42,705 nucleotides of DNA, from NCBI RefSeq assembly GCF_010500995.1, contig NZ_QVMK01000024.1:1-42705 (forward strand), in the 5' to 3' direction. The notes beneath the pieces were generated by a model, which ran no database searches, was not told the origin of the DNA, and was given only the letters and a program-made list of their open reading frames with translations. This DNA comes from Bacteroides sp. 224. Lineage in GTDB: Bacteria; Bacteroidota; Bacteroidia; Bacteroidales; Bacteroidaceae. The translations under genes were made by a program, and so were the position numbers. Positions 35,497 to 42,705 of the stretch are shown piece after piece (within the stretch, counting starts at the first letter, position 1; each line of letters opens with the position of its first letter).

Positions 35497-35556
35497 GAAA
35501 AGCCAAACAAAGAACAGTATGCACCGTTATGGGTGGTTGTTTGTCTTTGTTTGGCT
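35497..35556 (-). terminator. Terminator of the ABC-GntR operon
   Basis: AGCCAAACAAAGA (35501-35513) and TCTTTGTTTGGCT (35544-35556) are perfect 13-bp complements with a 30-base loop. Reading the minus strand, the stem is followed by TTTTCTTATC. The operon's last gene ends 27 bases before it. Confidence 0.78.
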
Positions 35557-35582
35557 AAGAGTGAATAGTTTAGTGTATGGAG

Positions 35583-36419
35583 CTATTTAAATTTTACTTG
35601 AAGGGAATCACCGGATTCGACCCTTATTTCCAGTCTTGCATCTTTGTTTTTAGGGTGCCAGTTTATGACTTTCGCACTCTTTTTAGAACGTTCCAAATAG
35701 TTATACCCTTCCCCTGTCAAATTTTCCACATCGATCTCACTGTTTATTATTTCCCTATGTCCAATACAGCTAAGATCAATATTTAATTCTTTGATTTGGC
35801 TATCTTTAAGTTGAAATGAATTATACCCTCCTCTTTGTATTGGTTCCAGCACATTCGCTTTACAGTTTGTCACATACATAGCAGATGTTGAATTTATTCT
35901 TATCAAATCCGTTTCCATATCTTCTATTTCAATAGCAACTCCATCCAAATTACTAAGAACATCCGCAAAGTTTCCATATAATGAAAAGTTTACTCCATCC
36001 AGAGCTGCATAATATTTTCTTGCTTCGTCATCTGTTTTTCCGTACTTTTCTTTTAACTTATTTATTTTCAGTTTTATAATTAAAGTATCATTGGAAGAAA
36101 CGATATCCACAAATTGAGATAATTCTTCGGAAATAAATAATTTATTTCTTTGCTCTTCACTGGTAACAGGTGCAAGCTTAAATCTTCCTCTGGGATATAT
36201 TTCTTTATAATTATATGCTCTTGGCTCTGAGTCCAACCAAACCGTCTTATAGGGAGAAACATCCAAACCAACTACATTCTCTTCTGATATAAAAGGGATA
36301 TCCTTATATCCAGTGTTATAATCAACCCTATCCGTAAATGAAAACCCAATGATAAAACCAATCGATAGGACAAATACCGACCCGATAACACCTAATACTA
36401 TCTTAGTTGTAAGTCTCAT
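35583..36419 (-). CDS. Membrane-anchored protein of unknown function, last gene of the ABC operon
   Basis: Not recognised with confidence. The 278-residue protein has one N-terminal transmembrane anchor (about 6-28, KIVLGVIGSVFVLSIGFIIG). The rest is predicted to face the periplasm. The C-terminal half has short beta-like repeats alternating hydrophobic and polar residues (LIRINSTSAMYVTNC, then ELNIDLSCIGHREIINSEID), reminiscent of DUF2807-type beta-helix adhesin-like domains. It lies two bases after the GntR gene and is certainly co-transcribed with the ABC exporter, so an accessory or sensor role is possible. Confidence 0.65.
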   Translation of the reverse strand: MRLTTKIVLGVIGSVFVLSIGFIIGFSFTDRVDYNTGYKDIPFISEENVVGLDVSPYKTVWLDSEPRAYNYKEIYPRGRFKLAPVTSEEQRNKLFISEELSQFVDIVSSNDTLIIKLKINKLKEKYGKTDDEARKYYAALDGVNFSLYGNFADVLSNLDGVAIEIEDMETDLIRINSTSAMYVTNCKANVLEPIQRGGYNSFQLKDSQIKELNIDLSCIGHREIINSEIDVENLTGEGYNYLERSKKSAKVINWHPKNKDARLEIRVESGDSLQVKFK

Positions 36420-36421
36420 AA

Positions 36422-36796
36422 CTACTTATTTTCTTGTTGTTTTATATATTGATTATACTTGCTGACGATCTCTTCGATTGGGATATTCAATAGCCGAATC
36501 TGCCTGAAGAACTCGTCAATCTCATGTTGAAGGAAATAGGTCTTTCGGATAGAAAGTATTTTCTTCACCGCACCTTCGGATACGAAATACCCGATACCTC
36601 GCTTATTGAATATTATTTCCGATTGCTGCAAATACTCAAACGAGCGCATTACCGTATTAATATTCACTTCCACGATGGAGGCATACTCACGAACGGAAGG
36701 TATCCGCTCCTCTTCTTTATACTTTCCGAGCAAAATCTCATCACAAATGCGCTCGGCTATCTGCAAATAGATTGCTTTATTATCTTTGAAGTTCAT
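36422..36796 (-). CDS. GntR-family (YtrA-like) transcriptional regulator
   Basis: Short GntR regulator of 124 residues. The winged helix (about 8-75) has the GntR pattern IYLQIAERICDEILLGKYKE, IPSVREYASIVEVNINTVMR and LQQSEIIFNKRGIGYFVSE. The small C-terminal helical part without an effector domain is typical of the YtrA subfamily, which usually controls an adjacent ABC transporter. Here the gene lies third in the operon, after the ATPase and permease. A candidate operator is at 38557-38576. Confidence 0.9.
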   Translation of the reverse strand: MNFKDNKAIYLQIAERICDEILLGKYKEEERIPSVREYASIVEVNINTVMRSFEYLQQSEIIFNKRGIGYFVSEGAVKKILSIRKTYFLQHEIDEFFRQIRLLNIPIEEIVSKYNQYIKQQENK

Positions 36797-36799
36797 AAT

Positions 36800-37654
36800 T
36801 TACCATCGTTTAATGATTTCGGATTCTTTGAAACGGAAGAAGGCAAGGGTCCAGTTGAACAGAGCCAAGAAAGCAAGTATACCGATAGCAAGACACACAG
36901 CTCCATCCTTATCTTGCAAAAAGACAATCGTATCGAAAGAGTTTATTACATTCCCGAATTGATTATAATCTTCATAGAAAAGCTGTATCGTCAAATTACA
37001 AATAAACAAGAACAAACCTGAGATAACTACCCCGGTAGCAAACGTCTTGAGAAATGTAGATTTCTGCCAAAAAGTACTACCCAGAATAAATAGTGATTGT
37101 ATAAACAAACAGAATGTTAAGCAAAGCCAGAATAAAATCATCTCAGGAAAGAGGTAAGAGTGGTCATATTCTCCAACAGAAACCAATTTGCTTAAATCCA
37201 TAAAAGGCACATCAAGATCCGGATACTTAATAGAACAAACAACTACCCGAAAGGCATCTGCAACCCATAAAGCAACAAAAAAAGCAAGCGTATAGCCCAC
37301 TGTTAAAATCAACCAGCGCGAAAGGAACTTTTCAACGTTAGATGCAGGAAGAGTAAGATAAGTTATACGCTTAGTTTTGCTGTTCATTGGTTCCATTAAG
37401 GTAGAAGCCATTAGCACTCCAAACACTGCTAAATAAATGAAAGCCATTCTCAGCAATTGCAGATTCAACATTTCTAAACTATAATAGGAAGAGTGTTGCA
37501 TATCCGACAAATATTCCATAGAATTCATTATCAATATCACCACCAACCCTCCAAAAAGTCCTGCAAACTGCACTATACTCCTTCTTTTCCAATTCTCTTG
37601 AAGATCTTTACCTAAAACCAGCCCAAAGCGTCTGATATCAAATATATTATTCAT
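36800..37654 (-). CDS. ABC transporter permease (ABC-2 type)
   Basis: 284-residue integral membrane protein with about six hydrophobic segments, near 31-45, 72-85, 111-131, 172-192, 206-222 and 254-271. The N-terminal cytosolic stretch FGLVLGKDLQENWKRRSIVQ precedes the first span. The pattern fits the ABC-2 membrane subunits that pair with single ATPases regulated by YtrA-like GntR proteins. It is encoded between its ATPase (25 bases upstream) and the regulator (3 bases downstream). The substrate is unknown; peptide or lantibiotic resistance exporters have a similar make-up. Confidence 0.8.
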   Translation of the reverse strand: MNNIFDIRRFGLVLGKDLQENWKRRSIVQFAGLFGGLVVILIMNSMEYLSDMQHSSYYSLEMLNLQLLRMAFIYLAVFGVLMASTLMEPMNSKTKRITYLTLPASNVEKFLSRWLILTVGYTLAFFVALWVADAFRVVVCSIKYPDLDVPFMDLSKLVSVGEYDHSYLFPEMILFWLCLTFCLFIQSLFILGSTFWQKSTFLKTFATGVVISGLFLFICNLTIQLFYEDYNQFGNVINSFDTIVFLQDKDGAVCLAIGILAFLALFNWTLAFFRFKESEIIKRW

Positions 37655-37679
37655 AATCTATTTTCGTTTTACTATAAAA

Positions 37680-38525
37680 TTATTGTTCCGATTCAAACAA
37701 GGTTTTAATCTTATCCGGATTAGCCAATACCCCATTGAAAAGAGTTTCCAGATTGAGCGTGCTTTCTTCTCCCAACTCATTAAGTACAATGGCATTATAA
37801 CCCATAATGGAAGGAGAAACATACAAGGCTTGTTCGGCATCTACAGTTTTTGCTCCATTTACAAAGTACATCTTTTGACCAATTTCCATAGATGAAGCAT
37901 TCAATAATACTTCGTTATTATCGATAATAACTACATGCTCTATTAAGTTCTCCACATCCTGCACCTGATGGGTGGAGATGATAATTGTCCGGTCGTCCGT
38001 CATATTCGATGCAATGAACTTCTTGAACTGGCTTTTACCGGGAATGTCTAACCCATTGGTAGGTTCGTCCATAATAAGTAAGGAGGTGTTAGTGGCCAAG
38101 GCAAAGCTCATAAAAACTTTCTTCTTCTGCCCCATGGAAAGTGCTCCCAAATTTATTTCAGCAAATGCGTCCATCTCAAAATGTTTTAGATTCTCAACCA
38201 ATTGCTCCTGACTGAAGTTAGGATAGAAAGGACTATTTATTTTGATGTACTTTTTCAAAGATATATTCGGCAAGTTAAACTCCTCCGGCACAATAAAAAG
38301 ATCTTGGAGGGTGGAAGGATAGCGCTTCGACACATCTTCATTATTATAAAAGATCTTTCCTTTGCCGGGTTGAAGCAGTCCGGTCATTAAATAAAGCAAG
38401 GTCGATTTTCCTGCTCCGTTTTTACCCAGCAGACCGCAGATGCGGCCTTGTTCGATGTTCAAAGAGAAGTCCGTAAATACGTTCTTCTTTTTGTACTTAA
38501 AGGTGAGGTTCTCTACTCTAATCAT
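37680..38525 (-). CDS. ABC transporter ATP-binding protein
   Basis: Cytosolic ATPase subunit of 281 residues. Walker A GKNGAGKST is at 34-42. The signature region is ALSMGQKKKVFMSFALA (LSMGQ in place of LSGGQ) near 138-154. Walker B LLIMDEPTNGLD is near 160-171, and the switch His is in ISTHQVQDVENL near 198-209. A C-terminal extension of about 70 residues follows. It is the first gene of the operon. Its promoter and operator lie at 38557-38611. The gene start is ATG at 38525. Confidence 0.93.
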   Translation of the reverse strand: MIRVENLTFKYKKKNVFTDFSLNIEQGRICGLLGKNGAGKSTLLYLMTGLLQPGKGKIFYNNEDVSKRYPSTLQDLFIVPEEFNLPNISLKKYIKINSPFYPNFSQEQLVENLKHFEMDAFAEINLGALSMGQKKKVFMSFALATNTSLLIMDEPTNGLDIPGKSQFKKFIASNMTDDRTIIISTHQVQDVENLIEHVVIIDNNEVLLNASSMEIGQKMYFVNGAKTVDAEQALYVSPSIMGYNAIVLNELGEESTLNLETLFNGVLANPDKIKTLFESEQ

Positions 38526-38556
38526 AATGAATTAAATATTAATTAAGGGTATATAG

Positions 38557-38576
38557 TGTATTAGTCTAATAGTACA
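38557..38576. promoter_or_regulatory. Candidate GntR operator
   Basis: TGTATTAGTCTAATAGTACA contains the perfect 13-bp palindrome TATTAGTCTAATA (38559-38571) inside outer TGTA/TACA arms, resembling YtrA-type operators. It directly follows the -7 box, overlapping the predicted transcription start of the operon that encodes the GntR protein. Confidence 0.6.
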
Positions 38577-38579
38577 TTG

Positions 38580-38611
38580 CAAATATAAAGAGTTTATTTA
38601 ATAGGATGCAA
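38580..38611 (-). promoter_or_regulatory. Promoter of the ABC-GntR operon
   Basis: The minus strand reads TTG (38609-38611), 21 bases, then TATATTTG (38580-38587), a good Bacteroides-type promoter 55 bases upstream of the ATPase ATG. The palindromic operator candidate lies immediately downstream. Confidence 0.66.
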
Positions 38612-38837
38612 GTAAAAAGCGAATATTTTCTAAAAAGCATTGAATCGAATAAAGAGTCAAACACGAATAATATGATACAACCAAACCGAATTTAAACCGC
38701 AGATTTCACCGATCTCACAGACCTTAAAATACGGATAAAGAAGATGGAAAACAACTCGTAATTTTAACGCATTAAATCGACTTCATTTGTACATAAATAG
38801 AAAAATACGTTATTTTATCTCCAGAAAGTTTTTCCTT

Positions 38838-38946
38838 CAAAAAAGTACCGCAAGTTCCACCAACGAATTAAAGCATTGATTATCAACCGTATTATAGGTG
38901 CAACTTTCAACAAAAAAGTTCCACCAAGTCCCACAAAAGTCCCACC
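38838..38946 (+). repeat. Degenerate direct repeats CAAAAAAGTNCC / AAGTTCCACC
   Basis: CAAAAAAGTACCGC followed by AAGTTCCACCAA (38838-38863) recurs as CAAAAAAGTTCCACC plus AAGTCCCAC and AAAGTCCCACC (38911-38946). The 667-base gap 38526-39192 holds the ABC promoter and operator on the left, a featureless stretch to about 38830, these repeats, then the HU-like promoter and a 23-bp repeat array. Confidence 0.55.
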
Positions 38947-38995
38947 TTTTTCGATTTTATTACATGAAATATTGTTTTATCCGCTCTTTTTCTAT

Positions 38996-39026
38996 TTTGT
39001 TTTATCAATTAATTTACTTATCTTTG
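38996..39026 (+). promoter_or_regulatory. Promoter of the HU-like/VapE operon
   Basis: TTTG (38996-38999), 19 bases, TATCTTTG (39019-39026). Both boxes and the spacing match the Bacteroides consensus perfectly. Transcription should start near 39033, 13 bases before the first 23-bp repeat, leaving a leader of about 160 bases. Confidence 0.75.
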
Positions 39027-39045
39027 TCTATAAGAAAACAACTCC

Positions 39046-39137
39046 TACACCCGGGTGTACAGGGCGTGTAGATGCGGATATACAAACTCCGTACATCCGG
39101 GTGTGCCGGATACATACACCCGGGTATACAAAAAGAG
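39046..39137 (+). repeat. Four 23-bp direct repeats with a palindromic TACACCCGGGTGTA core
   Basis: Units begin at 39046, 39069, 39092 and 39115, exactly 23 bases apart. The first core is the perfect palindrome TACACCCGGGTGTA. The third (TACATCCGGGTGTG) and fourth (TACACCCGGGTATA) differ at two and one positions. The second (TAGATGCGGATATA) is more diverged. The array lies in the 5' leader between the promoter and the HU-like gene. It looks like iterons or a multi-site operator. Confidence 0.85.
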
Positions 39138-39192
39138 AAGTAAGTTTTACAAAAAATAAAATAAAATAGCTAACACACAAAAAGAATATATT

Positions 39193-39588
39193 ATGCAACT
39201 TTATGTAGTACGTTCCAAAACAGACAAAACAAAAGGAGAAGAAAAAAAGCGTTATTACGGAGTTCCTATCGTTTCCGGGCAAATTACCGAAGAAGAACTC
39301 GCCACAGAAATATGCGAACGTTGCTCGCTAACCCGTGGAGATGTATTAGCAGCCATCAGCGCGTTGAGCGATTCCATGCAAAATCATCTCTCTAATGGGT
39401 ATAATGTAAAGCTCAAAGGCATCGGTCTGTTCTCCGTTTCCGGTAGTAGCGAAGGGGTAGATACCCCGGAAGAGTGCACGCCCGGCAAAATGAAAGCACA
39501 ACGCATTTGCTTTAAAGCAGACAATACATTGCGCATTGTACTGGAGAAACTCAAATACAAACTAACCCACCGTAACAAAACAAAATGA
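39193..39588 (+). CDS. HU-like DNA-binding protein (Bacteroidetes HU-HIG type)
   Basis: 131-residue DNA-binding protein. The divergent N-terminus has RYYGVPIVSGQITEEELATE. The HU/IHF-like fold follows: helices at about 35-68 (CSLTRGDVLAAISALSDSM), the beta arm region NGYNVKLKGIGLFSVSGSSE near 73-92, and the C-terminal helix with LRIVLEKLKYKL. It is longer than classical HU (about 90 residues), as in Bacteroidetes HU-like proteins encoded beside VapE-type genes. Its stop codon overlaps the VapE ATG by four bases, so the two are translationally coupled. The 23-bp repeats upstream could be its own binding sites. Confidence 0.86.
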   Translation: MQLYVVRSKTDKTKGEEKKRYYGVPIVSGQITEEELATEICERCSLTRGDVLAAISALSDSMQNHLSNGYNVKLKGIGLFSVSGSSEGVDTPEECTPGKMKAQRICFKADNTLRIVLEKLKYKLTHRNKTK

Positions 39589-41669
39589 AAATAACTACCT
39601 ATAGAAATACGACTACAGGGCAGACTCAGCGCGTTCTTGAACTAGAAACGGCCTTGGAGAATATGCGCGGCGAAATAAAATCGAAACCGGTAACCATGCT
39701 GCGCCAAAACCTGGCATACACCTCCTCTGGCAAACGAAACGACTATGCCGAAAAACTACCCGTATTGGTATTCGGTGGTGTATTCCATAAAAAAGAAGGC
39801 AAACAGGAACTTACCACCTACAACGGATTGGTTCTGCTGGAAATCAATAACCTGGCCCACTTTAACGAAGCCGCCAAGCTTCGTAACTTAGCCTCTGGTC
39901 TTCCGCAAACCCTGATTGCCTTTATCGGTTCAAGTGGCAAAAGCGTAAAAATCATCGTTCCTTTTACATTGCCCAACAGCACTTTGCCACAGAGCCGGGA
40001 ACTGATTGACCGCTTTCACGCACAAGCTTATCGAGATGCCGTGAAATGGTATCAACCTCAATTAAGGCGAGAGATTGAACTGAAAAAGCCAATGGTTGAG
40101 CGTGGATGTCGCTTATCATTCGATCCGGATTTATACCATAACCCCCACGCGGTAGCCATCCGAATAGACCAACCCCTACGTATGCCTGCGGAAACAACCT
40201 TCGAGGAGGCACAGCAGGCCATTGCCGACCCTCTACAAAGGTTGATACCCGGATACGAACGCAACCGGATTATCTCCACTCTCTTTGATACCTGCCTGGC
40301 AAATGCACTTAACGAAATAGAAAGAGTAGACTGGAAGGAGGACGAATTAAAACCTTTTTTCGTCACACTTGCACAGAATTGTTACCATTCGGGCATCCCC
40401 GAAGAAGAAGCAGTGAAGTGGACGCTTTTGCATCGCGACCTGAAGAATTACGAAATTCAAGTACGTGCCAATTTCCGAAGCAGTTATTCCACCTCCCGAA
40501 AGTTTGGCAGAAAGCCCTGCATTAGTGCCTCCATGACATTGGTAGCACAATTGGAAGAATTTATGCAAAGACGGTATCAATTCCGATACAACACCATCAA
40601 GGCGGTGGTGGAATACAGGGAGCTAAAATCGTTTTACTTCGACTTCCGTCCGCTAAGCAAACAGGCCATGAACAGTATTTCGCTCAATGCCACCTCCGAA
40701 GGCATCAATGCCTGGGACGCGGATGTAAAGCGCTACCTGCACTCCGACAGGGTACCTGTGTACGACCCTATCGAGAATTACCTTTTCTCCCTGCCACATT
40801 GGGATGGAAGAGATCGGATCAGAGAGCTGGCTCGTTGCATCACCTGCAACAATTCTCGTTGGCCGGACTTGTTCTACACCTGGTTTCTTTCCATGGTGGC
40901 GCATTGGCAGCAAATAGATCGTCGGCACGCCAACAGCACATTACCTTTATTGGTAGGTAATCAGGGATGCGGTAAATCGACTTTCTGCCTGAATCTACTT
41001 CCTCCCGAACTGCGCGATTACTATACGGATAGTATCGATTTCAGCAACCGCCGCAACGTGGAGTTGGCACTGGGTCGCTTCGCTTTAATTAATATGGATG
41101 AGTTCGATTCCATCAGTCCGTCGTATCAGGGTTTTATGAAACACATTCTTCAAAAAGCAGTGGTACAGACCCGTTTACCATACGCAGGTACTACCGATGC
41201 CATTCGTCGGTATGCAACCTTTATTGCTACGAGCAATAACTTCGATCTACTATCGGACCCTACGGGCAACCGCCGCTTTATCTGCGTAGAAGTGGAAGGC
41301 ATTATTGATTATAGTCAACCGATTGATTACCGACAACTGTATGCGCAGGCCGTACATGCCATCCGCCAGAATGAAAGATATTGGTTCAGCCATGAAGAAG
41401 AAGCATACATCACTGCCTGCAACCAACGATTTTTGCGCACCCTACCGGAAGAGGAAATGGTGTATGCCTATTTTCAGGCACCTGCCAAAGGAGAAGCTTT
41501 CAAAGAACTTACTTGCACGGAAATGTTGGAACATATTCGGACGAAGCGTTCGGGATTCAGATATAGCCGGACGGCGGCTATGTCGCTGGGACGTTCGCTA
41601 AAGAATGTGTTTGAGGCGAGAAAGGCGAAGAGGGGGACGGTGTATAAGGTGAGGGAGAGGGGGGAATGA
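39585..41669 (+). CDS. VapE-family primase-helicase-like protein with BT4734-like (VirE-N) N-terminal domain
   Basis: 694-residue two-domain protein. The N-terminal BT4734-like domain (about 55-205) has archaeo-eukaryotic-primase-like features: TYNGLVLLEINNLAHF, IGSSGKSVKIIVPF and the later ERGCRLSFDPDLYHNPHA. After a linker, the virulence-associated-E ATPase domain (about 400-600) has Walker A GNQGCGKST near 458-466 and Walker B FALINMDEFD near 498-507, then IATSNNFDLLSDPTGNRRF near 547-565, a superfamily 3 helicase-like arrangement. Such proteins resemble replication proteins of phage satellites and islands, but in Bacteroides they also occur as chromosomal genes of unknown role. It is co-translated with the HU-like gene. 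Confidence 0.87.
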   Translation: MKITTYRNTTTGQTQRVLELETALENMRGEIKSKPVTMLRQNLAYTSSGKRNDYAEKLPVLVFGGVFHKKEGKQELTTYNGLVLLEINNLAHFNEAAKLRNLASGLPQTLIAFIGSSGKSVKIIVPFTLPNSTLPQSRELIDRFHAQAYRDAVKWYQPQLRREIELKKPMVERGCRLSFDPDLYHNPHAVAIRIDQPLRMPAETTFEEAQQAIADPLQRLIPGYERNRIISTLFDTCLANALNEIERVDWKEDELKPFFVTLAQNCYHSGIPEEEAVKWTLLHRDLKNYEIQVRANFRSSYSTSRKFGRKPCISASMTLVAQLEEFMQRRYQFRYNTIKAVVEYRELKSFYFDFRPLSKQAMNSISLNATSEGINAWDADVKRYLHSDRVPVYDPIENYLFSLPHWDGRDRIRELARCITCNNSRWPDLFYTWFLSMVAHWQQIDRRHANSTLPLLVGNQGCGKSTFCLNLLPPELRDYYTDSIDFSNRRNVELALGRFALINMDEFDSISPSYQGFMKHILQKAVVQTRLPYAGTTDAIRRYATFIATSNNFDLLSDPTGNRRFICVEVEGIIDYSQPIDYRQLYAQAVHAIRQNERYWFSHEEEAYITACNQRFLRTLPEEEMVYAYFQAPAKGEAFKELTCTEMLEHIRTKRSGFRYSRTAAMSLGRSLKNVFEARKAKRGTVYKVRERGE

Positions 41670-41725
41670 TGGAAATATTTCAGTCTTTAAATAAAGATTT
41701 ATTTTGGGAGTACAGTGATAATGTA

Positions 41726-41986
41726 TCAGATTAATATTAAGGGGTTTGCTTTGACTGGAGTTAGCATGCATACTCTTTGGTTCTTCTGTTTTTCTGTCCA
41801 GAATGGGAAGTCCGAGTAGATTTTGTCTGCAAAGATATTCCTATCCGTAAGAGTATCTGCTACTTCTGTTTTGAGTACTGTCAAGTCGTTTTCTGTCGCA
41901 GAGGATATCATTAGTATTTCAGGAAATGGTAGTGTTCCTTCTCTTCTAAAAGCCAATGCGTGGAGTTTGAGTCCAAAGTAATACAT
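41726..41986 (-). pseudogene. Fragment of a DDE transposase gene
   Basis: About 86 residues resembling the middle of a DDE transposase of the IS982/IS4/IS5 sort: YYFGLKLHALAFRREG, then SATENDLTVLKTEV, then NIFADKIYSDFPFW, which includes the second catalytic Asp. The first Asp, the final Glu and both inverted-repeat ends are missing; the frame is closed by a stop at each side. It is a remnant of an insertion that has been cut on both sides. The region 41670-41998 contains nothing else recognisable. Confidence 0.72.
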
Positions 41987-41998
41987 ATAATATCAACA

Positions 41999-42130
41999 AT
42001 GGCAGATGGTATTAAATTTAGAGGATATAAACCTGATGAGTTATTATTAAAGAGAAATATTAAATTTGAAATAACAAATTATAAACCAGAAAATGGAATT
42101 TATAGTATAAGAATGCAACAAATAAAATAA
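41999..42130 (+). pseudogene. Possible C-terminal remnant of a toxin-like (ADP-ribosyltransferase-like) protein
   Basis: A 43-codon frame, ATG at 41999 to TAA at 42130, read as 'FRGYKPDELLLKRN' followed by 'IKFEITNYKPENGIYSI'. The pattern Glu-hydrophobic-hydrophobic-hydrophobic, basic residue, then two beta strands is like the last strands of ADP-ribosyltransferase toxins and phage MuF-type C-terminal domains. The first Glu of the ExE motif is not present. It begins about ten bases after a transposase fragment, so it may be the 3' stump of a larger gene. It lies 10 bases before the next gene. It could also be a chance frame. Confidence 0.35.
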
Positions 42131-42140
42131 TTATAATAGA

Positions 42141-42563
42141 ATGAAAAAATACAGACAGGAGCTTTTAGATAATTTTACTATAGAGGAATTGGAATCTTTC
42201 AATGACGAACAAATAGAAAAAGTTAGTATCAATGGATTAAAAGCCGAGTTGAGAATGAGAGAATCATCTAAGAAAGAAGATGAGCTAATTAAAAAATTTT
42301 GGTCAGAAGAATATTCTCAAATGAGTTTTTCCGACAAAATAAAGTATTGGGGAGCAGAACGTCATCAGAGTATGCGATGGCAGGAAGAAAGCGGCTATCC
42401 GGTTGAATGGTTATATACAAGAAAATGGCTCGAAGAAATGTTGGAAATAGAACCTGATTTTATGAAAATGCTACCAGATATCTATAATATGTGGGGTATG
42501 TCATTTGATTCTGAAAAAATTGATAAAGTTATTCAGGAACTTTATAAGGAGATAAAAGGATGA
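42141..42563 (+). CDS. Hypothetical acidic protein, possible immunity protein
   Basis: Not recognised. The 140-residue protein is cytosolic, with no signal peptide or membrane span. It is helical and rich in charged residues (YRQELLDNFTIEELESF at the start, then DELIKKFWSEEYSQM near 67-81) and tryptophans (KYWGAERHQSMRWQEE, then VEWLYTRKWLEEM near 108-120). Base composition is A/T-rich compared with the housekeeping genes. It follows the 43-codon remnant by ten bases. Small acidic proteins directly behind toxin tails are often immunity proteins; that is the only support for such a role here. Confidence 0.6.
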   Translation: MKKYRQELLDNFTIEELESFNDEQIEKVSINGLKAELRMRESSKKEDELIKKFWSEEYSQMSFSDKIKYWGAERHQSMRWQEESGYPVEWLYTRKWLEEMLEIEPDFMKMLPDIYNMWGMSFDSEKIDKVIQELYKEIKG

Positions 42564-42600
42564 GATGGTTAGAATGTTATCACTTTCTCCTGTATACTAT

Positions 42601-42705
42601 TTATTTTATAACCTGAATTCGGGATAATTTTCTCTTCCTCTTCAATACATCACAAGGCATAGTTATCGTGCTCACATTGGATTTTTCAATTGAGTATTTT
42701 TGTTT
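42601..42705 (-). CDS. 3' end of a gene running off the right edge
   Basis: The minus-strand frame is open from the window edge to a TAA at 42601-42603, giving 34 C-terminal residues (KYSIEKSNVSTITMPCDV, then LKRKRKLSRIQVIK). The basic tail does not identify a family. It could be part of the accessory region that begins at 41670. Bases 42564-42600 hold nothing recognisable. Confidence 0.4.
   Translation of the reverse strand, partial: KQKYSIEKSNVSTITMPCDVLKRKRKLSRIQVIK

Noticed and set aside
36524..37021. A 165-codon plus-strand frame opposite GntR and the permease
   Set aside because: It is antisense to two convincing genes and has no family resemblance or start signals.
39046..39137. Possible CRISPR array in the 23-bp array
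   Set aside because: The period is 23 bases with no room for spacers, and the cores are palindromic binding-site-like sequences.
38876..39169. A 97-codon open frame before the HU-like gene
   Set aside because: It runs through the promoter and 23-bp repeats, and its residues show repeat-derived low complexity.
39193..41669. Complete prophage satellite or plasmid
   Set aside because: No integrase, attachment sites, capsid or packaging genes, or partition genes were seen around the HU-VapE pair.

Overview
The window looks like a chromosomal segment from a Bacteroides-type organism (order Bacteroidales; species not determined). The signs are gene content (a fused LpxC-FabZ, an M56 protease carrying TonB-plug and carboxypeptidase-regulatory-like segments, TlpA/DUF4369 lipoproteins, a PurM of about 388 residues, an HU-like/VapE pair), short spacers without clear Shine-Dalgarno sites, and several promoters of the Bacteroides primary-sigma type (TTTG, 19-21 bases, TAnnTTTG).

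Layout. Bases 190-4026 (minus): NrnA-type DHH phosphoesterase, ComEC and Rpe. Bases 4233-18642 (plus): a long co-directional housekeeping stretch with PhoH, PurC, MenG/UbiE, AroE, an EamA transporter, PurM, RF1, PyrF, an HD-domain phosphohydrolase, the lipid A genes lpxD / lpxC-fabZ / lpxA, an acidic pRiA4b ORF-3-like protein and MiaA. Bases 18629-21657 (minus): a BlaI-type repressor, M56 membrane protease and TlpA-like lipoprotein, with three identical-architecture operator dyads in front. Bases 21932-24412 (minus): SPFH protein, secreted alpha/beta hydrolase and ribbon-helix-helix protein. Bases 24569-33991: MutS-like ATPase, an unrecognised secreted protein, a MalY/PatB-type aminotransferase, a Cof-type HAD phosphatase, a Pif1-like helicase with TPRs, an AsmA-like protein and Sua5/YrdC. 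Bases 34241-38525 (minus): an OafA-type acyltransferase, then a four-gene ABC exporter/GntR operon. Bases 38996-41669 (plus): a strong promoter, four 23-bp repeats, an HU-like gene and a primase-helicase-like VapE gene. Bases 41670-42705: a degraded accessory scar with a transposase fragment, a possible toxin tail, a possible immunity gene and a gene running off the right edge.

The most distinctive non-coding signal is that many short spacers in the housekeeping stretch are filled almost exactly by inverted repeats. Their arms are built from short-period sequence (GTTACRA, GTTGAGA, GTTTATAGTTTGGA and others). These elements reach into coding sequence: they supply the last residues of PhoH, PyrF, the HAD phosphatase and probably NrnA, and they end one to three bases before the next start codon. 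Two of them share a nearly identical 19-bp centre but have unrelated arms. The second strong signal is the 23-bp iteron-like array between the promoter and the HU-like/VapE genes. The third is the triple BlaI-type operator.

No rRNA, tRNA or CRISPR array was recognised. All product names rest on reading motifs by eye; no database search was possible.
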